Position numbers and translations under genes: made by a program
Part shown: positions 51,562-60,420 of the stretch, one piece after another
Layout of the letters: each line of letters opens with the position of its first letter
How positions within the stretch are numbered: position 1 is the stretch's first letter
Notes under the pieces: generated by a model
Told to the model about the DNA's origin: nothing
What the model saw: the letters and a program-made list of their open reading frames with translations, nothing else
Databases searched by the model: none
NCBI GenBank assembly: GCA_963798505.1
Contig: CAWCTX010000016.1
Span: forward strand, 132,094-196,093
Source of the DNA: CAVWSM01 sp963798505
GTDB lineage: Bacteria > Actinomycetota > Actinomycetes > Jiangellales > Jiangellaceae
Length of the DNA stretch: 64,000 bases
Reading direction: 5' to 3'

Positions 51562-51741
51562 ATGAACACCAGCATCACCGCCCAGCTCAACGACATCCGT
51601 CACGCAGAACTGCTGCGCGAGGCAGAGCACGTCCGGCTCGCTGCTCAGGTCGCCGACCACCCCGAGGCGCGCAACTTCCGCCTCGTGCCCCGGCGGCTGC
51701 GTCGGGCGACCTCGCCCGCCGTCACCGTCCGCGCGGCCTGA
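51562..51741 (+). CDS. Small protein, 59 residues, unknown function
   Basis: ATG 51562 has an excellent Shine-Dalgarno (AAGGAGGAG, 3-4 nt spacing). The product is amphipathic: NTSITAQLNDIRHAELLREA, then EHVRLAAQVADHPEARNFRL, and an Arg-rich tail (VPRRLRRATSP). It has no membrane span or Cys. It ends about 50 nt before the large AAA-LuxR regulator on the same strand. Small helical proteins with this RHAELLREAE motif are seen near such regulators in actinobacteria, but I know no function. Confidence 0.6.
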   Translation: MNTSITAQLNDIRHAELLREAEHVRLAAQVADHPEARNFRLVPRRLRRATSPAVTVRAA

Positions 51742-51792
51742 CAGCACCCGTCCGACCTGATGCCCCAAACGTGGGCGTCGGCCACCGGTGGC

Positions 51793-54726
51793 ATGCTCAG
51801 CGACGTGGACCGGTGGTCGAGCGACTACCTCGTCGGTCGAGCGACAGAGCGTGCAGAGCTGGAGCACGCCCTGCGGGACGCGATCGCCGGCCGGGTGCGC
51901 GTCACCCTCGTGACCGGCGAGGCCGGCGTCGGCAAGAGCCGGTTGGTGAGCACGTTCGCCACCGACGCCCAGCTCGCCGGAGCGCGCGTCGTCACCGGGT
52001 CGTGTCTCGACGTCGGTGAAGGGGTGCTGCCGTACGCGCCGTTCGTCGAAGCGCTGCGTCAGCTGATCGCCGAGCTGCCGTCGCACGAGTTCGACGAGCT
52101 CGTGGGCGAGGGCCGGTCCGACCTGGGCCGGCTGCTCCCCGAGATGGCTGCCGGCACGCCGACCGCCCCGCAGGCGGCCCCAGCGGCCCAGCTGTTCGAG
52201 CTGATCCTCGGGGTGCTCTCCCGACTCGCGGCCACTCGACCCGTCGTCCTCGTCATCGAAGACGTCCACTGGGCCGACCGCTCCACGATGGACCTCATCA
52301 CCTTCCTCGAGCGCAATCTTCGCGCCGCCGTGCTGCTGCTCTTGACCGTACGGTCGGACGAGCTGCACCGAGGCCACCCCGTACGCGTACGGCTGGCCGA
52401 GCTCGACCGTCACGGGCTCATGACTCGGGTCGAGCTCGGGCCGCTCGATCGTCGGGCGACCACCGAGCTCATCACCGAGCTCCTGCGCAAACCACCGGCG
52501 CCGCGCCTGGTCGGGCGGGTGTACGACCGTTCGGGCGGCAACCCGTTCCACATCGAGATGCTGGTGGCCGGGGATGGCGCCGGGCAGGGCGGGCTGCCGG
52601 ACCGCCTGCGCGACATGCTCGTCAGCCAGATCGACGCCTTGGACCCGGAGACCCAACGGGTGCTCCGGGTCGCCGCTGTCGTCGGCCGACGCGTCGACTC
52701 CGGCCTGCTCGCCCGGGTCGCCTCCAGCACGGGCAGCAGGCCGGACCAGATCACCGCGGGCTTGCGGGAGGCGGTGTCGCGACACCTGCTCGTGGCCGAC
52801 GCCGCCGACGAGGCCTACGCCTTCCGGCATGCGCTTCTGCAAGAGGCGGTCTACGACGACATGCTTCCGGACGAGCGCAGCCGTCTGCACGCTGCGGTGG
52901 CTCGCATTCTCGAAGCCCGCGGCACCGCCGAGCCCGACGCCACGGCCCTGGCTGAGCAGGCGCACCACTGGTTCGCCGCACACGACCAGCGACGTGCGCT
53001 CGGCGCTGCCGTGGCAGCGGCGCAGCGCGGCCTCGGAAGACATTCGCCCCGGCGGAGGCTGTCGCGCAGTTCGATCGCGCATTGGCGCTCTGGGACCGGG
53101 TGCCTGACGCCGAGAATGTCACTGGCATGCAGCGCAGCGACATCCTCATCGCCAGCGCGCGCGTGGCCTGGGTCGCCGGTGAGACCCTGCTCGCGGCGAA
53201 GCACCTGCGGGTGGCCATCGCCCAGCTCGACCGTACGGAGAAGGCCCGAGCTGGTGGGCGAGCTGATGCTGCGACTGGCATGGCACGTCTACTTCGGCGC
53301 GGGCACCCAGGCCGACGGCGACGCCCTTGTCGCGGATGCCGCCGAGCTCGTACCACCCGAGCCTCCGACGTCAACGCGCTCGTTGGCCCTGTCGGCGCTG
53401 TCGTACACGGCGCTGCGCGATGGTGACAACGTTGACGGTGTACGGCTCGGGCGAGGAGGCGCTCGACGTCGCCCTGCGTGTCGGCGACGACCAGCTGCGC
53501 CGGCTGGCTCAGGCTTCGCATCGGCCAGGGGCTGGTCGCGTTCGGCGAGATCGACGACGCCGTCGGGCAGGCCATGGCAGCGCTCGAACCCGAGCCACGG
53601 CTGGAGGTTTACCGGCTGGGCCAGATCTATGCAGGCGCAACCGACATCCTGATCTTCGCCTGCCGCCCCGACGACGTCGTCACGGTCGGGCGCGAAGGCG
53701 TGCAGACGCGGGCTCCGCCAAGGAGGCCGCAGCGGCTTCGTCCCGTTCATCCTCGGCAACATCGGCGAAGCACTTATCGAGGCCGGCCGCTGGCGCGAAG
53801 CCGATGACGCCGTCACCGAGGCCCTCGAAATGGAGCCCGGCATCACCAGCGAGCGCTTCGTGCGACAGTTGCACGCGCGGCTGCTCTACGAGCGCGGTCA
53901 GGTCGAGCTGGCCCAACGCGAGTCGAGGATCTGCTGGAGCTCGGCGGTGCGGACGACCCGCAGGTCGGCGGTCCGCTCGCCGAGAGCTAGGCTGCATGCT
54001 TGCTTTTCAGCGGTGACATCGAGCAAGCCCGGCAAGTCGTCGACGACGGGCTCAGCTTGGGTCCGGAATGCGATCCGCTACGCAAGCATGCTGTTCATCC
54101 GCGGGCTCGACATCGAGGAAGCCGCCATCGAACGCGGAGCCCATCCGACGCGATCGAGCGAGCGGCGGCGCCTGCTCGCCCACCTGGAGGACCTGCGATC
54201 GGCTCAAGTCGGCGCGGCGCCGCTGGTGGACGCGCGGCTGGCCACCGCCCGCGCCACGGCCGCGCGAATCCTCGGGGGTGACGCGCTCGCGGCCGCCGCC
54301 GAAGCAGTGCAACGCTGGGAGACGCTGGGGATGCTCCCCGGTCTCGCCGCCGCCCTGGTCGGCAGCGCCCGCGCCCACCTCGCCGTCGGTGACCGCCCCG
54401 GCGCGGCGCAAGACCTGCGCCGGGCCCGCGACCTGACCGAGCAGATGGGCGCCAGTCTGCGCCGCGAGGAGATCGACTCACTCGCGACCCGGGCGGGGTT
54501 GCATCTCGGCCAGGAGCCGGCCGACCGCGGGGATGGCCTTCTGACGCCCAGGGAGCGTGAGGTCCTCGGGCTGCTCGTCGAGGGCTCGACCAACCGGCAG
54601 ATCGCCGAGCGCCTGTTCATCAGCGAGAAGACCGCCAGCGTGCACGTGTCCAACATCATGGCCAAGCTCGGCGTGCCCAACCGTGGGCAGGCTGTCGTCG
54701 CGGCCAAGGGCCGGGGCCTAGTCTGA
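51793..54726 (+). CDS. Large AAA-type ATPase/LuxR transcriptional regulator (many frameshifts in the TPR region)
   Basis: Expected about 970 residues, LAL/MalT-like. The N-terminal STAND ATPase is intact: YLVGRATERAELEHALRDAI, Walker A TLVTGEAGVGKSRLVSTF, Walker B VVLVIEDVHWADRSTMDLIT, sensor region DRSGGNPFHIEMLV. From 53035 to about 54060 at least six shifts break a helical repeat region; pieces are PAEAVAQFDRALALWDRV, LMLRLAWHVYFGAGTQADGD, IGQGLVAFGEIDDAVGQAMA, ILGNIGEALIEAGRWREADD and SGDIEQARQVVDDGLSLG. The last part is continuous and ends with the LuxR HTH: LLTPREREVLGLLVEGSTNR and QIAERLFISEKTASVHVSNI. The start is ATG 51793 or ATG 51760. Targets are unknown. Confidence 0.87.
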
Positions 54727-54755
54727 CGCGCGGGCAGGCTCGTCAAGTGCCCGGT

Positions 54756-54761
54756 TAGGGT
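54756..54761 (+). promoter_or_regulatory. Candidate -10 element (TAGGGT), leaderless
   Basis: TAGGGT ends 6 nt before GTG 54768. No Shine-Dalgarno is present. Confidence 0.45.
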
Positions 54762-54767
54762 GCCCTG

Positions 54768-55691
54768 GTGCTCCAGGTGCTCGAGGGTCTCGCGGTCATC
54801 GCGATCGTGATCGCCCTCGGCTATGTGCTGGCGCGGACGCGGGTGCTCCCCGGTGCAAGTCAGGAGACCCTGGCCAAGCTGGCCTTCTTCGTCGGCGCGC
54901 CCGCTCTGCTCGTGCAGACCCTCTCCCGCGCCGACGTCAGCGAGGTGTTCGGTCCGGGGCTTGCGGTGATCGTCGCGAGCACCCTCACCGTCGGAGCGGT
55001 CTACATCGCGGTGGCGCGCCTGGTGTGGCGCCGTCCGGTGACGGACACGACGATCGGGGCGCTCTGCGGTGGCTACGTCAACGCCGGCTACCTCGGGATA
55101 CCGGTCGCGGTCTACGTGCTGGGCGACGCGTCGTACGTCGCCCCCGCCATGCTCTTCCAGCTGATCCTGCTGGCACCCGCCGCGTTCGTCATCCTCGACA
55201 CCGCGGCGGCGGGGCAGCGGCCGTCGCTCTGGCGCGCGCTTGGGATGCCGTTCCGCAACCCCGTCACCGTTGCGTCGCTGCTCGGGCTCGCACTGTCGTT
55301 GGCGGGCACGACGCTGCCGACCCTGGTGCGGGAACCGCTCGACCTGGTCGCGGGGATGGCCGTGCCGATCGTCCTCATCGCCTACGGCATCTCGTTGCAC
55401 GGTGCTCCGCTGCCCGGCGCATCGGGCACCCGTCGCGAGCTGCTGCTCGTGGCGATGCTCAAGAACCTCGTGCAGCCCGCTGCCGCCTATCTGCTTGCCA
55501 GATTCGCGCTCGGCCTCGAGGGCACCACTCTGCTCGCGGCTACCGTGATCGCGGCGCTGCCGACGGCGCAGAACATCTTCGTCTACGCCATCCGCTACAA
55601 CAGCGCCGTCTCGCTCGCCCGCGACGCGATCCTCGTCACCACTTTGCTCTGCGCACCGGTGCTGGTGGCGATCGCTGCGCTGCTCGCGTGA
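54768..55691 (+). CDS. AEC-family (auxin efflux carrier-like) transporter
   Basis: 307 residues, ten predicted helices. The opening LQVLEGLAVIAIVIALGYVL and LAFFVGAPALLVQTLSRADV are family marks. The first half ends CGGYVNAGYLGIPVAVYVLG with the conserved N-A-G-x-L-G-I-P crossover. The second half has MAVPIVLIAYGISLHGAPLP and AALPTAQNIFVYAIRYNSAV. Bacterial members export malate, malonate or amino-acid derivatives; despite the name, auxin is not implied. Start: GTG 54768, probably leaderless. It is convergent with the membrane hydrolase, with 6 nt between the stops. Confidence 0.92.
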   Translation: MLQVLEGLAVIAIVIALGYVLARTRVLPGASQETLAKLAFFVGAPALLVQTLSRADVSEVFGPGLAVIVASTLTVGAVYIAVARLVWRRPVTDTTIGALCGGYVNAGYLGIPVAVYVLGDASYVAPAMLFQLILLAPAAFVILDTAAAGQRPSLWRALGMPFRNPVTVASLLGLALSLAGTTLPTLVREPLDLVAGMAVPIVLIAYGISLHGAPLPGASGTRRELLLVAMLKNLVQPAAAYLLARFALGLEGTTLLAATVIAALPTAQNIFVYAIRYNSAVSLARDAILVTTLLCAPVLVAIAALLA

Positions 55692-55697
55692 GCGCGC

Positions 55698-57137
55698 TCA
55701 GACGAACAAACCGAAGTACGACGCCGCCGCGAGCAACGCCCCGCCGCTGGCCAGGGGAGCAAACACCAACGCCATGGGCAGCGCCCGCGGCCGCCAGCCA
55801 CCCTGCCAAGCAGCCACCGCGACCGTCACCGCGGCGACCTCGAGCACGAGCAGGCCCACCGTCATGAGGCGGACGAGCGCCCAGCCCGCCTGGATCGCCA
55901 GCGCCGAGCCCCCTTGGTTCATGGCGAACGACGCCGTCATCACGATGAAGCCGACCGAGACGAGCAGATAGGCCAGCGCGAACCACGCAAGGCGCCGCAC
56001 CCGCCGATAGACCGGCAGTCCGATCGAGGTCTCGTCGACCAGCCAGGCGGGCATGCGGCGACGACGTACGCGTCCCAACAACGACGCGGTCTGCGGGGCG
56101 GCGCAACCGAGCCCGACCACGCCCAGCGCCAGCAGCGCCGAGTATCCGGCGGCGTACCACGGCGGCAACGGGACGTCGATGCCTGCGCTTCGCTGCGTGG
56201 GGGACTCGCCGGCGATCTGCACGCCGGGACTTGGTCGCGCGGTGTCGGGCAGGCCGGTCACCCAGTGCGCCAGGACCTCGCGGTAGCCGGGCATGAAGAC
56301 ATCGGTGCCCTCGATCTTCAGGCCGTGGTTGGCTCCGGGGATAAAGCGGATGGTGTAGTCGCGGTTGCCGCCGCGCTCGAGCGCCTCGGTGAGCACCATC
56401 GTGCTGTCGACGAACGGCATCGCCGGGTCGTCGGCGCCGTAGATCGCGAGCACCGGCTGGTCCATGCGCTCCAGCGCTGGCACCGGGTCGAAGCTGAGGA
56501 ACGGCAGATCGAAGCCCGCCATCGCCTTGGCCAGGAACTGGCGTACGCCTTGTGGGGCGTGCAACCGGTACAGCTGCTCGTCCATCGCCCACGCCACCTG
56601 GCGCAGCGGCGACACGTTGGGCGCCGACACGAGCACCACGAAGCCCACGCGCGGATCGGCCGCGGCGATCGGTGTCACCCAGCTGCCCTCGCTCACCCCC
56701 CATAGGCCGGCTCGATTGGGATCGACGTCGGGCCGGCTGCGGAGCACGTCGAGGGCGGCCAGCACGTCGTCGGCGAGCAGCCGGAAGTCGCGATGCCGGA
56801 AGGAGTAGCCGATCGTGCGCTTGTCGTAGGTCATCGTGACGATGCCGGCCCGCGCGAAGTAGACCGCCTGCTCGGTGAAGTCGTCCCGCGTCGTCGTGCC
56901 CTGCCCGTGCACGAAGATCATGGCGGGGTGCTGTCCGGGTGAGTCCGGCGCGTAGATGGTGGCGCCCAGCGACGTGCCCTCGACAGGAACGGTGACCTCG
57001 AGCTCCCGGACCGGGGCGCTCTCCTGCGGTGCCGCGGTCTCCGAAGCGGGAATCGGCGGGATCGCGTGCAGCTCGGCTGGGACCTCGATCGGCGGCGGGT
57101 CATAGGTTGGCGGCGCCACGGTCTCGCCGACGATCAC
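55698..57137 (-). CDS. Alpha/beta hydrolase with C-terminal membrane domain; true N-terminus uncertain
   Basis: 479 residues from GTG 57137. Hydrolase part (~45-310): HPAMIFVHGQGTTTRDDFTE (oxyanion HG), nucleophile elbow AGLWGVSEGSWVTPIAAADP (G-x-S-x-G), acid YGADDPAMPF, and His in FIPGANHGLKIEG. After a linker, four C-terminal spans follow (YAAGYSALLALGVVGLGCAA; WFALAYLLVSVGFIVMTASF; LVRLMTVGLLVLEVAAVTVA; ALPMALVFAPLASGGALLAA). Upstream of the GTG the same frame encodes another span (RLGFFVTLGLLVLVIVG) with no ATG/GTG/TTG before a stop at about 57255. The real start may therefore be missed or broken. The active site is probably extracytoplasmic. The substrate is unknown. Confidence 0.85.
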   Translation of the reverse strand: MIVGETVAPPTYDPPPIEVPAELHAIPPIPASETAAPQESAPVRELEVTVPVEGTSLGATIYAPDSPGQHPAMIFVHGQGTTTRDDFTEQAVYFARAGIVTMTYDKRTIGYSFRHRDFRLLADDVLAALDVLRSRPDVDPNRAGLWGVSEGSWVTPIAAADPRVGFVVLVSAPNVSPLRQVAWAMDEQLYRLHAPQGVRQFLAKAMAGFDLPFLSFDPVPALERMDQPVLAIYGADDPAMPFVDSTMVLTEALERGGNRDYTIRFIPGANHGLKIEGTDVFMPGYREVLAHWVTGLPDTARPSPGVQIAGESPTQRSAGIDVPLPPWYAAGYSALLALGVVGLGCAAPQTASLLGRVRRRRMPAWLVDETSIGLPVYRRVRRLAWFALAYLLVSVGFIVMTASFAMNQGGSALAIQAGWALVRLMTVGLLVLEVAAVTVAVAAWQGGWRPRALPMALVFAPLASGGALLAAASYFGLFV

Positions 57138-57301
57138 CAGGACGAGTAAGCCGAGCGTGACGAAGAACCCCAGCCGTCCGAGGCCGGGGCCAGAGCTGTT
57201 GTACGCCAGCGTCCGTCCCTCGCCTTCGCGTCCGTGAACCCGCTTGAATTGTCACGATATCCAGTGACGTCCGGCATTGCCGAGCATTACCGGCCCGGCC
57301 G

Positions 57302-57307
57302 TAGGGT
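57302..57307 (+). promoter_or_regulatory. Candidate -10 element (TAGGGT), leaderless
   Basis: TAGGGT ends 6 nt before GTG 57314 of the MBL hydrolase, the same arrangement as at 54756. Confidence 0.45.
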
Positions 57308-57313
57308 CGGGGC

Positions 57314-58141
57314 GTGGGTGCATGGGCAGAGGTCGCGGACGGCGTCTTCCAACGACGGTACGACCCGCTCGACATCAGCGTCTGCGTGGTCCGCGCCGCG
57401 GACGGCTTACTCGTCGTCGACACCCGCTCGTCACACCGCGAGGCGGACGAGATCCGCGCCGATCTGGCCGAGCTCGGGCAGCTGCCGGTTCGCTGGGTGG
57501 TCAACACGCATGCGCACTTCGACCACACGTTTGGCAACTTCCGGTTCGGCCCCGACTCCGACCTGGGAGCGCCGATCTACGGGCATGAGCTCGTGCCGGC
57601 GCACCTCGATGCGTACGAGCGGCCGATGCTGGCCCACTGGATCGAGACGGGCGCCGAACCTGTCGACGACTGGCGCCAGGTGGTGATCACCCCACCGAAC
57701 GTGCTCGTCGGCGACCGACTCGATCTCGACCTCGGCGACCGCTCGGTGTCGCTGCTGCACCTCGGGCGCGGGCACACCGACAACGATCTCGTCCTGCACG
57801 TGCCCGATGCGGACGTTTGGCTGGTCGGCGACCTGGTCGAGGAGTCAGGCCCGCCGATGTACGGCTCCGGCTGCTTCCCCCTGGACTGGCCGGCGACTGT
57901 GTCTGATCTTGCTGAGCGTTTGAGCCCGACGGCCGTCGTCGTACCGGGGCACGGCGCACCCGTCGATCGGTCGTTCGTATGGGCTCAGGCGGCCGACCTG
58001 GGGACGGTCGCGGACACGATCCGGGGGCTCCATGCGGCCGGCGTGCCGGAGGCCGACGCGGTGGCGGCGGGGGTCGATCGCTGGCCGTTCCCCCCGGAGG
58101 GACTGCATGCCGCGGTCGCGGCGGGGTATTCACGGATATGA
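57314..58141 (+). CDS. MBL-fold (metallo-beta-lactamase-like) hydrolase
   Basis: 275 residues. The metal motif is VVNTHAHFDHTFGNFRFG (HxHxDH), followed by LHLGRGHTDNDLVLHVPDAD (third His), VWLVGDLVEESGPPMYGSG (bridging Asp) and VVVPGHGAPVDRSF (last His). All ligands are present, so it should bind two metals. It resembles the glyoxalase II-like / quinoprotein-relay MBL group. Start: GTG 57314 behind a likely leaderless promoter. The substrate is unknown. Confidence 0.93.
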   Translation: MGAWAEVADGVFQRRYDPLDISVCVVRAADGLLVVDTRSSHREADEIRADLAELGQLPVRWVVNTHAHFDHTFGNFRFGPDSDLGAPIYGHELVPAHLDAYERPMLAHWIETGAEPVDDWRQVVITPPNVLVGDRLDLDLGDRSVSLLHLGRGHTDNDLVLHVPDADVWLVGDLVEESGPPMYGSGCFPLDWPATVSDLAERLSPTAVVVPGHGAPVDRSFVWAQAADLGTVADTIRGLHAAGVPEADAVAAGVDRWPFPPEGLHAAVAAGYSRI

Positions 58142-58202
58142 CCGGCCGCAACGCGATAACGTCAGCCAATGTCTGGCAGATGACAAGGATGTGGGGGACC
58201 AG

Positions 58203-58631
58203 ATGAGGACTGCGTATCGCTCGCTCGCACTGTTGATCGCGGTGGGCGTCGTCGTGCAGGCGGCCGCGATTGCCTTCGGGCTTTTCGGCCTCTGGGGGGA
58301 CGTCGACGAGGGCAACGTGATCACCGACGACTACGACGGCAACGGCGGCTTCGCCATTCACTCGATCGGCGCCCTGGTCATCTCGCTCGCCGCGCTGCTC
58401 CTGTTGCTCACGGCATTCTTCGTCAAGATCGACGGCGCGCTCAAGTGGGCCGGCCTCGTGGTGGGCCTTGTCGTGCTGCAGTGGGTCCTGGCGATCATCG
58501 CCTTCGACGTGGCGTTCCTCGGCGCGCTGCACGCCATCAACGCGTTCCTGATCGCCGGCGCCGCATCCGCTGCTGCCGCACGGGCCAAGATCACGACGGC
58601 CGCTGATGAGACGGTGGCGACCGCACCCTGA
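58203..58631 (+). CDS. Four-helix membrane protein coupled to a multicopper oxidase
   Basis: 142 residues. Spans: LALLIAVGVVVQAAAIAFGL; SIGALVISLAALLLLLTAFF; WAGLVVGLVVLQWVLAIIAF; and ALHAINAFLIAGAASAAAAR. His residues (IHSIG, LHAIN) lie within or next to spans 2 and 4, a pattern that could carry heme b or copper, as in small DoxX/cytochrome-like proteins (speculative). Start: ATG 58203 with GGGGGA upstream. A TAACGT at 58156 may be the -10 of a short-leader mRNA. The stop overlaps a CTG that appears to start the oxidase. Confidence 0.8.
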   Translation: MRTAYRSLALLIAVGVVVQAAAIAFGLFGLWGDVDEGNVITDDYDGNGGFAIHSIGALVISLAALLLLLTAFFVKIDGALKWAGLVVGLVVLQWVLAIIAFDVAFLGALHAINAFLIAGAASAAAARAKITTAADETVATAP

Positions 58632-60199
58632 CCGAGACAGCACCGACCAGTAAAGACGACGCGCCCGTCGACGAGCAGGACAAGGTCGCACTCGCCCGGG
58701 TCAAGGCGCGCAACCGCCTCGTCGTCGGGCTCGTCGTCGCCATCCTGCTTATCGTGCCGCTCGGGGTCCTCTGGGCCCGCAGCCTGGTGCCCGGCACCTA
58801 CAGCGTGATGGGCATGGGGTACGTCGACTTCGGCGGCGGGGCGACGGACGCCACGCACCAGCAGCACGGCAGCGTTGGCGGTTGGGACGGCCCGCCCGAG
58901 CAGCCGGGCGACATCAGCGTCGCCGACCTCACCGGGCCACGTGATCAGGCGCCCGATGTCCGGATGACCCTGACGGCCCGCAAGGAGCAGATCGACCTGG
59001 GTGACGGGGAGACCGTCGACGGCTACACGCTCAACGGTCAGTCGCCCGGCCCGGAGATTCGCGCCCAGCGGGGCCAGCTCGTCGAGGTGACGCTGGCCAA
59101 CGAGTCAGTACCTGACGGCGTCACCCTCCACTGGCACGGAGTCGACGTGCCCAACGCCGAGGACGGCGTCGCCGGCGTCACCCAGGACGCTGTCCAGCTC
59201 GGCGAGTCGCACGTCTACCGGTTCGTCGCCGAGGACACAGGCACCTACTGGTACCACTCGCACCAAATCTCGCACTCGCAGGTGCGCGGCGGCCTGTTCG
59301 GGGCACTGGTGGTCGAGCCCGCGGAGGCGCAGCCCGCCGATGTGCATGACGCGCTTGCGACCGTGCATACGTACGACGGCATCCCCACGATCAACGGCAT
59401 GCCGCGCGAGCTGCGCGAGCCCGCACGCGCCGGGACCGTCGCTCGGGTGCGCATCATCAACACCGACAGCAGCCTGCTCAGCGCCTGGGTCGTCGACGAG
59501 CCGTTCCGGGTCGTCGCGGTCGATGGACGCGAGGTCAACCAGCCGGGCGAGATCACCGGCCAGGCGATCAAAGTGGGCGGCGGGGCGCGAGTCGACATCG
59601 AGGTGCAGGTGCCCGCCGACGGTGCGGTGCGGGTGCGGCTCGGCGCGGCGTCGTTGTTGCTTGGTCCGGAACGGGCGGATGCGCCCGACTCGGACCAGCC
59701 CGAGTCGACGCTCGACCTGCTGACCTACGGTCGCGCGGCGCCGATCGGTTTCGATCCCGCCAACCCGGACCGCAGCTTCGACTACCGCATCGGCCGCCGG
59801 CCGGGCTTCGTCGACGGGGTGCCCGGCATGTGGTGGTCGGTCAACGGGCGGCTGTTCCCCGACGTGCCGATGTATGTCGTCAACGAAGGCGACGTCGTCC
59901 GCATGACCATCGACAACTCCAGCAGCGACAACCATCCGATGCACCTGCACGGGCACCACGCTGTGGTCGTCAGCCGCAACGGGGTACCCGCGACGGGCAG
60001 CCCCTGGTGGGTCGACTCGCTGGAGGTCGGGGAAGACGAAACCTACGAGATCGCGTTCGTCGCCGACAACCCTGGCGTCTGGGTGGACCACTGCCACGAT
60101 CTGGAGCACGCAGCCGACGGGATGATCGGCCACCTCGCCTACACCGGCATCTACGTGCCGTTCCGCATCGGCGGGGACGCCGGCAACCAGCCGGAGTAG
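58628..60199 (+). CDS. Membrane-anchored multicopper oxidase (probable CTG start)
   Basis: About 523 residues. All four copper motifs are present: HWHGVDVPNAEDG, TYWYHSHQISHSQVRGGLFG, NHPMHLHGHHAVVV and WVDHCHDLEHAADGM. The enzyme should oxidise a phenolic or metal substrate and reduce O2 to water. In frame upstream of the first GTG (58754) lies a basic segment and a membrane span (NRLVVGLVVAILLIVPLGVL), preceded by a CTG at 58628 that overlaps the previous stop (CTGA). A CTG start gives a signal-anchor protein with the oxidase outside. The GTG start would cut the anchor. Coupling to the small membrane protein suggests they work together. Confidence 0.9.
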   Translation: MTETAPTSKDDAPVDEQDKVALARVKARNRLVVGLVVAILLIVPLGVLWARSLVPGTYSVMGMGYVDFGGGATDATHQQHGSVGGWDGPPEQPGDISVADLTGPRDQAPDVRMTLTARKEQIDLGDGETVDGYTLNGQSPGPEIRAQRGQLVEVTLANESVPDGVTLHWHGVDVPNAEDGVAGVTQDAVQLGESHVYRFVAEDTGTYWYHSHQISHSQVRGGLFGALVVEPAEAQPADVHDALATVHTYDGIPTINGMPRELREPARAGTVARVRIINTDSSLLSAWVVDEPFRVVAVDGREVNQPGEITGQAIKVGGGARVDIEVQVPADGAVRVRLGAASLLLGPERADAPDSDQPESTLDLLTYGRAAPIGFDPANPDRSFDYRIGRRPGFVDGVPGMWWSVNGRLFPDVPMYVVNEGDVVRMTIDNSSSDNHPMHLHGHHAVVVSRNGVPATGSPWWVDSLEVGEDETYEIAFVADNPGVWVDHCHDLEHAADGMIGHLAYTGIYVPFRIGGDAGNQPE

Positions 60200-60206
60200 T
60201 AGGGGC

Positions 60207-60324
60207 GCCCGCCCATGGGGCGCATTTCGGCTGCCAGAGCAACGCTGGGGCGCCCCGGCGCTCCAGGCTCGCCCGCCCATGGGGCGCATTTCGGGTGCCA
60301 GAGCAACGCTGGGGCGCCCCGGCG
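60207..60324. repeat. Tandem 54-bp repeats (64-bp period) with GGGGCGCCCCGGC palindromes
   Basis: Copies at 60207-60260 and 60271-60324 differ at one base (TCGGCTGCC/TCGGGTGCC). Each contains CCCATGGGG, GCAACGCTGGGG and the CGCTGGGGCGCCCCGGCG core. The AACGCTGGGGCGCCC string is shared with the repeats at 29.4 kb. They lie between the multicopper oxidase and the PadR gene. Confidence 0.75.
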
Positions 60325-60386
60325 CCACGGGCTCGAGGCCAGGTCTGTGGCAACGCTACTTGACAGCGGTTATTCTCACGCGGATA

Positions 60387-60412
60387 CTCGTGTACGAATA
60401 TACGACCACGAG
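60387..60412. promoter_or_regulatory. Candidate PadR operator
   Basis: CTCGTG (60387-60392) and CACGAG (60407-60412) flank an AT-rich centre (TACGAATATACGAC) directly before the PadR Shine-Dalgarno. A site here would allow autoregulation. Confidence 0.35.
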
Positions 60413-60420
60413 GGAGCGAC

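Noticed and set aside
54768..55691. Auxin transport
   Set aside because: The AEC family name is historical; bacterial members carry small organic acids.
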